Assembly (NCBI GenBank): GCA_904501835.1
Contig: CAJGBW010000070.1
Location: forward strand, 1 to 5,409
From: an uncultured Bacteroidales bacterium
Lineage (GTDB): Bacteria; Bacteroidota; Bacteroidia; Bacteroidales; UBA932
Direction of reading: 5' to 3'
DNA length: 5,409 nt
Both the position numbers and the translations under genes were made by a program. Under the pieces are notes generated by a model, which was not told the DNA's origin, searched no databases, and was given only the letters and a program-made list of their open reading frames with translations. Below are positions 1 to 4,587 of this stretch, piece by piece. Positions within the stretch are counted from its first letter, which is position 1. Each line of letters opens with the position of its first letter.

Positions 1-3
1 GAA

Positions 4-393
4 ATGAGACATCTCGGTTCTTATAGTGGATATGAATGCTACGAGGTAAGTAGAATTAAGGACCTGCCGCATGATGAAGATAATATTTATATTATCGGAA
101 CCAGTGGTAATATGTACTTTGGAGGCACATGCATTGGTAAGGTTAATCTGAATGGATATAAGGTGCTGGAGTTTGATATGGATATCTGGTGCAAGGAAAA
201 GAAGAAGAGGGAAGCCGCAAAGAAGGTAGAAGTGCCGGTTCCCGCAAGTGTAGCAAGTACTGTGGTGACTGATTCCGATGGTGTGCCTCTTGGATCTGAT
301 GCGTTCTTTGCTCGTATTGCGAAAGAGATTGATGATACGTTGAAGAGTGCGGGTAAGTTCGCCTGTGATGGTGAGCAGTGGAATTTTATCTGA
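4..393 (+). CDS. Hypothetical phage protein, possibly 5'-truncated
   Basis: This is an open frame of 129 codons ending in TGA, and the only plausible plus-strand gene here. I do not recognise its family. The N-terminal 60 residues look like a compact mixed fold rich in Tyr, Gly and Ile. Next comes a short basic stretch (CKEKKKREAAKK, about residues 63-74), then a low-complexity Val/Pro/Ala/Ser linker, then an acidic helical tail with FFARIAKEIDDTL near residues 101-113. The frame is already open at base 1 and no ribosome binding site fits before the ATG at 4, so this Met may be internal and the gene may begin outside the window. A good plus-strand terminator follows about 140 bp downstream. 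Coding is supported by its length, plausible composition and that terminator. It converges on the next gene. Confidence 0.6.
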   Translation: MRHLGSYSGYECYEVSRIKDLPHDEDNIYIIGTSGNMYFGGTCIGKVNLNGYKVLEFDMDIWCKEKKKREAAKKVEVPVPASVASTVVTDSDGVPLGSDAFFARIAKEIDDTLKSAGKFACDGEQWNFI

Positions 394-532
394 TTGCTAT
401 TGGATAAAAGATTAGTAGGTAAATAAGAAGAAAAGCGAGTAAATTGGGTAATTTGGTGAGATGAGGTGGCCGATCGGGACGCGACAAGCCGATTCAATTT
501 GCCCGTCACCGTTATCCTCATAATATAAAATT
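394..532 (+). other. Untranslated 3' region with possible RNA folding
   Basis: No credible gene lies here. Complementary segments suggest folding of the 3' untranslated RNA: ATGAGG (461-466) with CCTCAT (516-521), ATCGG (473-477) with CCGAT (489-493), and CGGG (475-478) with CCCG (502-505), the last two being alternatives. It could be just the tail of the upstream mRNA or part of a small 3'-derived RNA. Confidence 0.3.
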
Positions 533-566
533 AGACCGTAGAGTGTTTTACTCTGCGGTCTTTTTT
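533..566 (+). terminator. Intrinsic terminator for the plus-strand gene
   Basis: GACCGTAGAG (534-543) pairs with CTCTGCGGTC (551-560), 10 bp with one G-T wobble and a 7-nt loop. Six T follow at 561-566. This ends the plus-strand transcript before it runs into the convergent gene. Confidence 0.9.
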
Positions 567-604
567 CGTTACTATTGGATTAATTGTAGCTTATTCTACC
601 AAGC

Positions 605-636
605 AAAAACCCCGACAGATGTGTGTCTGTCGGGGT
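605..636 (-). terminator. Intrinsic terminator for the 647-1141 gene
   Basis: ACCCCGACAGA (609-619) pairs perfectly over 11 bp with TCTGTCGGGGT (626-636), with a 6-nt loop. Read on the minus strand a run of T follows (complement of 605-609). It sits about 10 bp after the stop codon of the minus-strand gene and faces the plus-strand terminator. Confidence 0.92.
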
Positions 637-646
637 ATAATTATTT

Positions 647-1141
647 TTAGTGGCAAATTTTGCCAAGGAACTCATTTAGAATATCATCGTCACTCTTGGC
701 CTTAGTAGCCTTGGGCGCGGGGCGCTTATCAGGTGCGTTACCACCCTTTAGCAGCTCAGCAGCCAGCATCATGGACATAGGATCCATACCAAAGCTGAAC
801 ATGGGGCGGGGGTTATGGACAGCATCAGCGGTCTTGTCCATTGCTTCCAGGATCGCATCCTGCACGATTACGAACAGTTCATCCTTGTCAGCGGCAGACA
901 GATCCTTGCTCACATCAGCGCACATGTCGGGGTAATACTCTTCCAGCCATGCGATAATATCATACAGAATATTAGCCAGATCGGCACGCTTAGCGGCGTC
1001 ACGAGCAGTAATTGCGGCCTTGGCGATCTCTTCGTCGCGGGCTGCCTGGGCGGCATTCAGCACATCTTCCATTTCCTTAGCAATGGTATCCAGATCTTCA
1101 CCATTGGCCAGACGGGCCTTGATTTCATCAATACTATACAT
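647..1141 (-). CDS. Small helical phage protein of unknown function
   Basis: A 164-residue protein, predicted to be almost wholly helical. The N-terminus (YSIDEIKARLANGEDLDTIA, residues 2-21) followed by an Ala/Glu-rich coiled-coil-like stretch to about residue 55 resembles small hypothetical proteins common in Clostridia phages; I recognise the style, not a function. A central helix with WLEEYYPDM (65-73) follows. Then comes a Met-rich, Pro-containing segment (113-125), a basic linker (139-149) and an acidic C-terminal helix (DDDILNEFL, 151-159). An in-frame TTG at 1154-1156 would add five residues, but it lies within the ribosome binding site. GGAGG lies 8 nt before the ATG at 1141, which fixes that start. 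It has its own promoter (1181-1209) and terminator, so it is probably monocistronic. Confidence 0.85.
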   Translation of the reverse strand: MYSIDEIKARLANGEDLDTIAKEMEDVLNAAQAARDEEIAKAAITARDAAKRADLANILYDIIAWLEEYYPDMCADVSKDLSAADKDELFVIVQDAILEAMDKTADAVHNPRPMFSFGMDPMSMMLAAELLKGGNAPDKRPAPKATKAKSDDDILNEFLGKICH

Positions 1142-1180
1142 TGGGTTATCCTCCAAATCTTTTCTTATCTTTGTATATAT

Positions 1181-1209
1181 ATTATACTATATTTTTTTAA
1201 GATTTTCAA
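1181..1209 (-). promoter_or_regulatory. Sigma-A promoter of the 647-1141 gene
   Basis: -35 TTGAAA (1204-1209), 17-bp spacer, perfect -10 TATAAT (1181-1186), reading left. It lies about 40 bp upstream of the ATG. Of the stronger sites it is the one without an extended -10 TG. Confidence 0.85.
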
Positions 1210-1211
1210 GT

Positions 1212-1434
1212 TAAGGTGCGCGAGGGTCGCTCAAAAGATCTATATGTCGCGGTCGCTTTTAGGATTTTTAGCTTTACATTGCGCGATCGGCCATATGCGA
1301 AAAAAATTCTGCTGGTCGCGGCCGGCCGGAAATTCGGTGTGCTACGGCCGTATATGGGAGCTTTCGGGATTTCTTGGGGCCATATGAAAGTGCTAGAAGT
1401 AGCAGAAAATTTGCATATGGGGTGTGTGGATCGG
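1212..1434. other. Palindrome-rich gap without a credible gene
   Basis: Short open frames exist on both strands, but none has a usable ribosome binding site or protein-like composition. The stretch holds many palindromes: AGATCT, CGATCG, GGCCGGCC, CGGCCG and three CATATG. GGCCATATG occurs twice and an ATATG core five times (1242, 1293, 1352, 1382, 1415). CCATATGC-n-TTCTGCT (1291-1313) and AGCAGAA-n-GCATATGG (1401-1420) form an interrupted inverted repeat that could close the whole segment into one large hairpin. GTCGCGG recurs at 1246 and 1315. It could be an RNA leader, a protein-binding array or a replication or packaging site; the sequence does not decide. Confidence 0.5.
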
Positions 1435-1466
1435 AAAAACGGGCCCTGACTGCCGTCTTGGGCCCG
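1435..1466 (-). terminator. Promoter-proximal terminator or attenuator
   Basis: CGGGCCC (1440-1446) pairs with GGGCCCG (1460-1466). The inner GAC (1448-1450) can also pair with GTC (1455-1457). On the minus strand five T follow (1435-1439). It begins only about 10 nt after the predicted start of the 1482-1510 promoter. Confidence 0.75.
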
Positions 1467-1481
1467 AAGAACCCCACCTCT

Positions 1482-1510
1482 ATTATACCACACCTTGCCG
1501 CATTTGTCAA
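1482..1510 (-). promoter_or_regulatory. Consensus promoter feeding an immediate terminator
   Basis: -35 TTGACA (1505-1510), 17-bp spacer, extended -10 TGG-TATAAT (-10 at 1482-1487), reading left; both hexamers are perfect. Predicted start is about 1475. The next element is the GC hairpin with a T-run at 1435-1466, so the default product would be an RNA of roughly 40 nt. Read-through would cross the palindrome-rich gap towards the gene at 1141. Confidence 0.85.
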
Positions 1511-1521
1511 CCCCTAAAATT

Positions 1522-1558
1522 AAAAAAAAATAATCCGCAGGGTAGCTAATCCTGCGGA
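1522..1558 (-). terminator. Intrinsic terminator of the structured RNA
   Basis: TCCGCAGG (1534-1541) pairs with CCTGCGGA (1551-1558), 8 bp with a 9-nt loop. On the minus strand it is followed by ATTA-free T-rich sequence ending in nine consecutive T (complement of 1522-1530). The same AT-rich block lies just upstream of the -35 of the next promoter and may serve it as an UP element. Confidence 0.9.
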
Positions 1559-1901
1559 ATAATGTATACATTTTTTTTCATAGGGTTGATAATCGAACCA
1601 TACCCTTGCAGGACTTGCACCTGCAACCCAAGAATTGGCACTGCTAATAGGGTATACAGAGGTGTCGACCCCTCTGTCCACTTCTTTTGTTGAATGTTAC
1701 CCATTTCCTCAAAAAATGTGGCAAAAAACTTGATGGACAATAGTTTAGTTTCCCACCATACTCCGCCAATACTATTGAAACACGGCTTACTAATTCGTAT
1801 GGTTTTGGCTGAGGAAACCTAAACAGGAGGCGGACGAGAATTAACCATTTGTTTCAACTCCTTTTTGTTTGGGGGTTTGTTTTGTCCCACCCCCTCAGGA
1901 C
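1524..1901 (-). ncRNA. Candidate structured non-coding RNA, about 378 nt
   Basis: A perfect promoter and an intrinsic terminator bound this stretch with no normal gene inside. On the minus strand TTTAG-G-TTTCC (1823-1813) pairs with GGAAA-CTAAA (1753-1744), 10 bp around one bulge. Inside it CCATAC (1802-1797) pairs with GTATGG (1761-1756). TCCGCC (1834-1829) matches GGCGGA (1767-1762) and would make a pseudoknot with these helices. The 3' half has ACAGAGG/CCTCTGT (1677-1671 with 1662-1656), then a 7-bp stem ATACCCT/AGGGTAT (1655-1649 with 1606-1600) enclosing CCAA-TTC-TTGG and the arm TGCAGG-TGCAAGT-CCTGCA (1625-1607). Stem and arm abut as in the acceptor/T-arm stack of tRNA. A 9-codon ORF lies near the 5' end. 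It is not a canonical tRNA, tmRNA, SRP or RNase P RNA by eye. I do not recognise its class. Confidence 0.6.
1819..1848 (-). CDS. Micro-ORF or leader peptide MVNSRPPPV
   Basis: ATG at 1848, nine codons, stop TAG at 1819-1821, encoding MVNSRPPPV. AAGGAG lies 9 nt before the ATG, a better ribosome binding site than many full genes have. It sits about 53 nt into the predicted RNA. The Pro-Pro-Pro run is known to slow ribosomes in the absence of EF-P, so a ribosome could pause over the codons CCG CCT CCT. Those codons overlap TCCGCC, which can pair with GGCGGA downstream, and CTCCT can pair with the AGGAG site itself. This is what a translation-sensing leader would look like, yet no gene follows before the terminator. 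It may be chance. Confidence 0.4.
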   Translation of the reverse strand: MVNSRPPPV

Positions 1902-1907
1902 ACTTGT

Positions 1908-1936
1908 ATTATATCACGGATTGGGGTTTTTGTCAA
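1908..1936 (-). promoter_or_regulatory. Promoter of the structured RNA
   Basis: -35 TTGACA (1931-1936), 17-bp spacer, extended -10 TGA-TATAAT (-10 at 1908-1913); predicted start about 1901. A-tracts just upstream (complement of 1941-1955) could act as an UP element. It is embedded in nested inverted repeats, 1912-1921 with 1956-1965 and 1923-1928 with 1935-1940. Confidence 0.88.
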
Positions 1937-1965
1937 CCCCTTTTTTAATTTTTTTATCCGTGATA
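1912..1965. repeat. Nested inverted repeat over promoter and gene end
   Basis: TATCACGGAT (1912-1921) and ATCCGTGATA (1956-1965) form a perfect 10-bp inverted repeat, spaced 34 bp. Nested in it is GGGGTT (1923-1928) with AACCCC (1935-1940), followed by TTTTTT on the plus strand, which is an intrinsic terminator for plus-strand transcripts. The outer arms cover the last codons of the kinase-like gene on one side and the extended -10 on the other. It may serve as an operator, or as a terminator against antisense transcription. Confidence 0.6.
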
Positions 1966-2565
1966 CCCTGCGTAGTCGATAATGATGGGTTGCTTACCGA
2001 GGTAGCCAACATTACCGCTGTGCAGGTCATTGACCCTAAACTTGCGTGACCACATCTGAAAAGACTTCATAAAAGCCTTTCCGTAAATCTGAATGGCTCG
2101 CTCAACCCACAGATTAGGGGGAGAGTACAGACAACCATCTTTGACTTTGCGGACGATGGGGGAATGGTGCAGGCGACCGCATTTCTGCTCCCACTTCTTG
2201 TGCAGATTGTAGTCCAAGCGGTCTTGAGAAGTAGTGTACATCGGCTGAATGTAGATGGGGATACCGCTTTCAGTTGTGCCGATAAATTCGATAGGGAGCA
2301 GGCATTTTTCCACGCGATACTCTTTTGCGTGGTTATAGTTAGCCAGTTCCAGTTCGCAATAGTCCTCGTCGGTTTCATCGTACTTGGGAAACTTGATAAC
2401 AGTTTGGTGCTTTTCAAAAACGAAAGCCCAACGAGTTGCACCGCTACACAGTTTTGCTCCCATACTTTCTGCGATGGGGCGAAGGTCATCACTGTCCGGA
2501 GAAGAATTGCTCTTGCTGAAATTATTGAGAGCTTCGATAACCCTCATAGCCAGTTCCTTATTCAT
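1954..2565 (-). CDS. Protein-kinase-fold protein, phage-encoded
   Basis: A 203-residue protein with kinase-like signatures. GATRWAFVF (42-50) suits a shortened nucleotide-binding loop and VIKFPK (56-61) a beta-3 strand with the ATP lysine (K58). ELELANY (71-77) offers the helix-C glutamate. IPIYIQPMY (102-110) resembles the strand and hinge. NDLHSGNVG (179-187) matches the catalytic loop pattern D-x4-N (D180, N185), and IIIDY (194-198) supplies the metal-binding Asp (D197) of the DFG position. All key polar residues are present, so it may be an active small kinase acting on a protein or small molecule; the substrate is unknown. It ends right after the DFG-like motif, so the usual C-lobe helices beyond it are missing. 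The ATG at 2565 was chosen because AGGGAG lies 7 nt upstream; an earlier in-frame start at 2637 would lie upstream of the promoter. Confidence 0.75.
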   Translation of the reverse strand: MNKELAMRVIEALNNFSKSNSSPDSDDLRPIAESMGAKLCSGATRWAFVFEKHQTVIKFPKYDETDEDYCELELANYNHAKEYRVEKCLLPIEFIGTTESGIPIYIQPMYTTSQDRLDYNLHKKWEQKCGRLHHSPIVRKVKDGCLYSPPNLWVERAIQIYGKAFMKSFQMWSRKFRVNDLHSGNVGYLGKQPIIIDYAGYHG

Positions 2566-2593
2566 CGTATCACTCCCTTTGCTTTGTACCAAT

Positions 2594-2622
2594 AGTATAG
2601 CACAGTTTTGGGATTTGGTCAA
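2594..2622 (-). promoter_or_regulatory. Promoter of the kinase-like gene
   Basis: -35 TTGACC (2617-2622), 17-bp spacer, extended -10 TGC-TATACT (-10 at 2594-2599). Three bp upstream of the -35 is the 14-bp element TTGTGCAACATTAC, shared with the promoter at 4764-4792. Confidence 0.85.
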
Positions 2623-2625
2623 TAA

Positions 2626-2639
2626 GTAATGTTGCACAA
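2626..2639 (-). repeat. 14-bp element upstream of promoter, copy 1
   Basis: On the minus strand this reads TTGTGCAACATTAC. An identical copy lies at 4796-4809. In both places exactly 3 bp separate it from a -35 box, which suggests a binding site for a shared regulator. Confidence 0.7.
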
Positions 2640-2683
2640 AAAGCGGATTGAAAATTTGTGAAAACTACCATCTTGACAAAATT

Positions 2684-2710
2684 TCGGCCGCCTCATTCGA
2701 GAGCGGCCGA
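2684..2710 (-). promoter_or_regulatory. GC hairpin at the transcript start
   Basis: TCGGCCGC (2684-2691) pairs with GCGGCCGA (2703-2710); CTC (2692-2694) and GAG (2699-2701) can extend it. It covers the predicted start (about 2707) of the 2714-2742 promoter. On the minus strand only AAATTTTG follows, so it is a weak terminator at best. It could be a 5' stabilising or antitermination hairpin. Confidence 0.6.
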
Positions 2711-2713
2711 TCA

Positions 2714-2742
2714 ATTATACCACATTTGCGGCCGGTTGTCAA
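2714..2742 (-). promoter_or_regulatory. Second upstream promoter of the kinase-like gene
   Basis: -35 TTGACA (2737-2742), 17-bp spacer, extended -10 TGG-TATAAT (-10 at 2714-2719). Its upstream flank AAATTTCTCTTGACA is identical to that of the plus-strand promoter at 4852. Transcripts would run through the hairpin at 2684-2710 towards the gene starting at 2565. TCTTGACAA (2671-2679) and TTGTCAAGA (2736-2744) form a 9-bp inverted repeat around the site. Confidence 0.85.
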
Positions 2743-2767
2743 GAGAAATTTTTTCGTCAAAATGCAC

Positions 2768-2801
2768 AAAAAATTCAGCCGAAAAAATCGGCTGAATTTT
2801 T
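2768..2801 (-). terminator. Intrinsic terminator after the HTH gene
   Basis: A 14-bp perfect stem: 2769-2782 with 2788-2801, core TTCAGCCGA/TCGGCTGAA, A5 loop. Its outer arm gives a T-run on the minus strand. It begins about 8 bp after the stop codon. The flanking A and T runs would let it act in both directions. Confidence 0.9.
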
Positions 2802-2808
2802 ATACGGA

Positions 2809-3489
2809 TTATGCACCGCAAATGGATGCGTACTGGTCGCAGATGTTGTCGAAAACTGCGGGAGGAATGTTCGCACCGAAAAAGCGGTCATTTTTGCGGA
2901 ATGCGGTGGGGTGGTTGGCAATCAGCTTGCCACGCAGTTCGCTTTCGTAACCCTCGGCAGGAATGCCGTTGCAGGAGCGAATGCGGTGGATTTCAACTCG
3001 ATGAATGGGGAATTTCTTGGCATACTCACCGATTTCATCACGCAGACGGCTGACCGCATTCTTGGTGGTTGTGCCGATTTTGTCGAACAGAAGTTCGTCT
3101 GCGCTGAAGAACTTGAAGAAATAGACGATTTCCTCGTTGGAAATGTTTGCGCCACAGTTGGGCATAAACTCCATAGCCACGGAGCGACCATCCCGGAAAT
3201 TGCGGTAGAGGGTCTGCGGAGCAGGTGCAGGCTCTTCGACAACTGCAACTGCGGTGGATTCGCCGAAAAGCAGTTCAGCCAGTTCTGCGTAATCCCACAT
3301 ATAATGGCGCTTAGTGGAAACCGTACTGGGCGCATAGTCCAGGTGGTCTGCGATTTTGGCTCTGCTCCATCCTGCGAACTGATACAGCGCATAAATCTGC
3401 GCAAGGTTCACATCGTGGAAACTGTACTCACTCGCATTGGTGAAAGAGCGCACCTCGGACATAGTAGCAAACATAGAGATTCTAGCCAT
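2809..3489 (-). CDS. HTH protein fused to a GIY-YIG-like domain
   Basis: A 226-residue protein in two parts. Residues about 28-65 (NLAQIYALYQFAGWSRAKIA, then DHLDYAPSTVSTKRHYMW) form a helix-turn-helix of the sigma/resolvase style and should bind DNA. A Glu/Pro/Ala linker (84-92) leads to a C-terminal region resembling T5orf172/MUG113-type GIY-YIG domains. VYFFKFF (122-128) stands for the first strand, DKIGTTT (136-142) for the YIG strand, SRLRDEI (147-153) for the helix with its Arg, ESELRGKL (182-189) for the helix with a possible catalytic Glu, and NDRFFG (200-205) for the closing NERF-like motif. GIY-YIG proteins usually nick DNA; activity here is inference. The ATG at 3489 is preferred because GAGG lies 9 nt upstream; an in-frame ATG at 3504 has no such site. 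It has its own promoter and terminator. Confidence 0.65.
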   Translation of the reverse strand: MARISMFATMSEVRSFTNASEYSFHDVNLAQIYALYQFAGWSRAKIADHLDYAPSTVSTKRHYMWDYAELAELLFGESTAVAVVEEPAPAPQTLYRNFRDGRSVAMEFMPNCGANISNEEIVYFFKFFSADELLFDKIGTTTKNAVSRLRDEIGEYAKKFPIHRVEIHRIRSCNGIPAEGYESELRGKLIANHPTAFRKNDRFFGANIPPAVFDNICDQYASICGA

Positions 3490-3552
3490 TTTTAAATTCC
3501 TCATTTCATTTTAGTTGGTTAGGGTTGCCTTCGCTCCCTCAACCACAAGTAG

Positions 3553-3581
3553 ATTATAGCATAGGTTTTGCGCTTTGTCAA
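3553..3581 (-). promoter_or_regulatory. Promoter of the HTH/GIY-YIG-like gene
   Basis: -35 TTGACA (3576-3581), 17-bp spacer, extended -10 TGC-TATAAT (-10 at 3553-3558). The leader is about 57 nt and contains GGTTG/CAACC, able to form a small hairpin around a GAGGGAG that is not followed by a start codon. AAAAAAGTGC stands directly upstream of the -35, as at 4036-4064. Confidence 0.87.
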
Positions 3582-3598
3582 GCACTTTTTTGTGATTT

Positions 3599-3618
3599 TG
3601 GGGGCATTTTTGCCCCCA
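3599..3618 (-). other. Intergenic hairpin lacking a T-run
   Basis: TGGGGGCA (3599-3606) pairs with TGCCCCCA (3611-3618), 8 bp with a 4-nt loop, just after the stop codon of the 3625-4011 gene. On the minus strand AAAATCAC follows instead of T, so it is not a classical intrinsic terminator. It may be an mRNA 3'-end stabiliser. Confidence 0.65.
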
Positions 3619-3624
3619 TTTGGG

Positions 3625-4011
3625 TCAATTTTTAGGCTTTCGCTTTTGGATTAGGGTGATTTCGTATCTTTCATCACCGATTTTGAACGCAATCATACGC
3701 TCTTTGTTCGTAATTTCCACATTTTCAGTGGCAAATTCGCTATTTTCGGTGAGAAAAGTTGCGATTTCAGCGATAATTCCTGCTTTTGTGGGGTTGGACT
3801 TGCGTTCTCTCTTGGCAGGGGTTTTCGGCTTTTTGTGTTCATCAGCATTAGCCATTTTCATAGCCGCCTTGTGTTCATCAGCCGTCAAATCCCACGGCAT
3901 TTCAACGCCCTTGTCCACATCCTCATCGTCTGCGTACATTTCCTCGATTTCCTTGTCACTCATACCCAGTTTGCGACAAGCAAGGATTTGTGCGGAAGTG
4001 GGTTTAGCCAT
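3625..4011 (-). CDS. Small basic phage protein of unknown function
   Basis: A 128-residue protein. An N-terminal helical part contains SAQILACRKLGMSDKEIEEM (6-25), a small helix-turn-helix-like stretch. An acidic patch (28-34) and a basic, low-complexity linker (KKPKTPAKRERK, 60-71) follow. The C-terminus is a helix (AGIIAEIATFL, 77-87), then two strands, ENVEI and RMIAFKIGDERYEITLIQKR (105-124), ending in a basic tail. The C-terminal strand pair resembles a hypothetical protein family that I associate with Clostridia phages; no function is known to me. The start is the ATG at 4011, with GGAG 9 nt upstream. An ATG at 4020 abuts that site and cannot be used well. It has its own promoter and a GC hairpin after the stop. 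Confidence 0.85.
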   Translation of the reverse strand: MAKPTSAQILACRKLGMSDKEIEEMYADDEDVDKGVEMPWDLTADEHKAAMKMANADEHKKPKTPAKRERKSNPTKAGIIAEIATFLTENSEFATENVEITNKERMIAFKIGDERYEITLIQKRKPKN

Positions 4012-4035
4012 TGGGGTCATCTCCTTTCTGCACTA

Positions 4036-4064
4036 AGTATAGCACAGATTTGCTCGGTTGTCAA
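4036..4064 (-). promoter_or_regulatory. Promoter of the 3625-4011 gene
   Basis: -35 TTGACA (4059-4064), 17-bp spacer, extended -10 TGC-TATACT (-10 at 4036-4041). The 5' leader is short, about 18 nt. AAAAAAAGTGC lies directly upstream of the -35. Confidence 0.87.
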
Positions 4065-4079
4065 GCACTTTTTTTCGGT

Positions 4080-4101
4080 GGGGGCAGATTTCTCTGCCCC
4101 C
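4080..4101 (-). other. Intergenic GNRA hairpin lacking a T-run
   Basis: GGGGGCAGA (4080-4088) pairs with TCTGCCCCC (4093-4101), 9 bp. Read on the minus strand the loop is GAAA, a GNRA tetraloop. ACCGAAAAAAAG follows, so no T-run is present. It lies just after the stop codon of the winged-helix gene and mirrors the hairpin at 3599-3618. Confidence 0.7.
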
Positions 4102-4108
4102 TTGGGAA

Positions 4109-4486
4109 TCAGCGTACCACCTTGAAGTAGGAGCGACGCTTATCCACGGTCTTGGTCAGCAGACCGCTTTCGACCATCTGATTCATCAGAGGAGAAACTT
4201 TCTGATTGGTCAGACCTGCGACCGCAGGAATCTCCTTGATGACCTCGGTAACAGTATACAGGCGGTCAGTCTGCATACCCTCGTGGATTGCGACCTTGAG
4301 AGCCTCGTTGGCTACCTGAGTAGCGGTAGGCTTTTTCTCACCGCTGTTCTTCTTGGTCAGCAGTTCGATTTCGTGGTCGATGAATGCCACCTGCTCGGCA
4401 GACAGACCGGGCATCGCACGCAGACCCTCAAACATCTGCTTCTTGGTGGGCTTACGAACGGAAGAGGAAGAATTAGTGTTAGCCAT
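4109..4486 (-). CDS. Winged-helix DNA-binding protein of phage type
   Basis: A 125-residue protein. The N-terminus is Ser-rich (residues 6-9), followed by KKQMFEGLRAMPGLSAEQVA (15-34) and FIDHEIELLTKKNSGEKKPT (35-54), the typical front half of a family that I associate with Clostridia phages. The C-terminus is a winged helix: LYTVTEVIKEI (77-87) as helices 1 and 2, TNQKVSPLMNQMVESGLL (93-110) as the recognition helix region, and TKTVDKRRSYFKVV (111-124) as the wing. It should bind DNA; target and role are unknown. The ATG at 4486 has GGAG 8 nt upstream. The frame runs open upstream to 4687, but that part crosses a promoter and has no ribosome binding site. Two strong tandem promoters and one weaker site precede it, so high or switchable expression is likely, perhaps with self-regulation. 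Confidence 0.87.
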   Translation of the reverse strand: MANTNSSSSVRKPTKKQMFEGLRAMPGLSAEQVAFIDHEIELLTKKNSGEKKPTATQVANEALKVAIHEGMQTDRLYTVTEVIKEIPAVAGLTNQKVSPLMNQMVESGLLTKTVDKRRSYFKVVR

Positions 4487-4558
4487 AGTAACAACTCCAT
4501 TTCTCGCTATTAGGTTGCGACCCTTAATCAAATTGTTTCGTTCCCTTGGAACACTTGT

Positions 4559-4587
4559 ATTATACCACACTTTGTGGCGGTTGTCAA
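4559..4587 (-). promoter_or_regulatory. Proximal tandem promoter of the winged-helix gene
   Basis: -35 TTGACA (4582-4587), 17-bp spacer, extended -10 TGG-TATAAT (-10 at 4559-4564). The predicted leader is about 66 nt. Two A-tracts upstream of the -35 resemble an UP element. It forms unit A of the roughly 100-bp tandem repeat. Confidence 0.88.

Noticed and set aside
461..523. A 20-codon plus-strand ORF (MRWPIGTRQADS...)
   Set aside because: The nearest ribosome-binding-like GGTGAG abuts the ATG, and the segment is better explained as folded 3' untranslated RNA.
1216..1449. A 77-codon plus-strand frame over the palindrome-rich gap
   Set aside because: GTG start without a usable ribosome binding site, no clear plus-strand promoter, and a composition that reflects the palindromes.
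1581..1656. A complete tRNA gene on the minus strand (GGTTCGATT and a T-arm-like hairpin)
   Set aside because: GGTTCGATT cannot form a 5-bp T-stem, no D or anticodon arm fits between the acceptor-like arms, and no CCA end is seen.
1546..1740. A 64-codon minus-strand frame crossing the 3' half of the structured RNA
   Set aside because: It would start with TTG, or with an ATG only 2 nt from GAGG. It overlaps the helices and ends inside the terminator. A coding role is not excluded but is less likely.
2671..2700. A plus-strand promoter at 2673 by likeness to the one at 4852
   Set aside because: TTGACA is present, but the bases 17 bp downstream (TTCGAG) are no -10 box.
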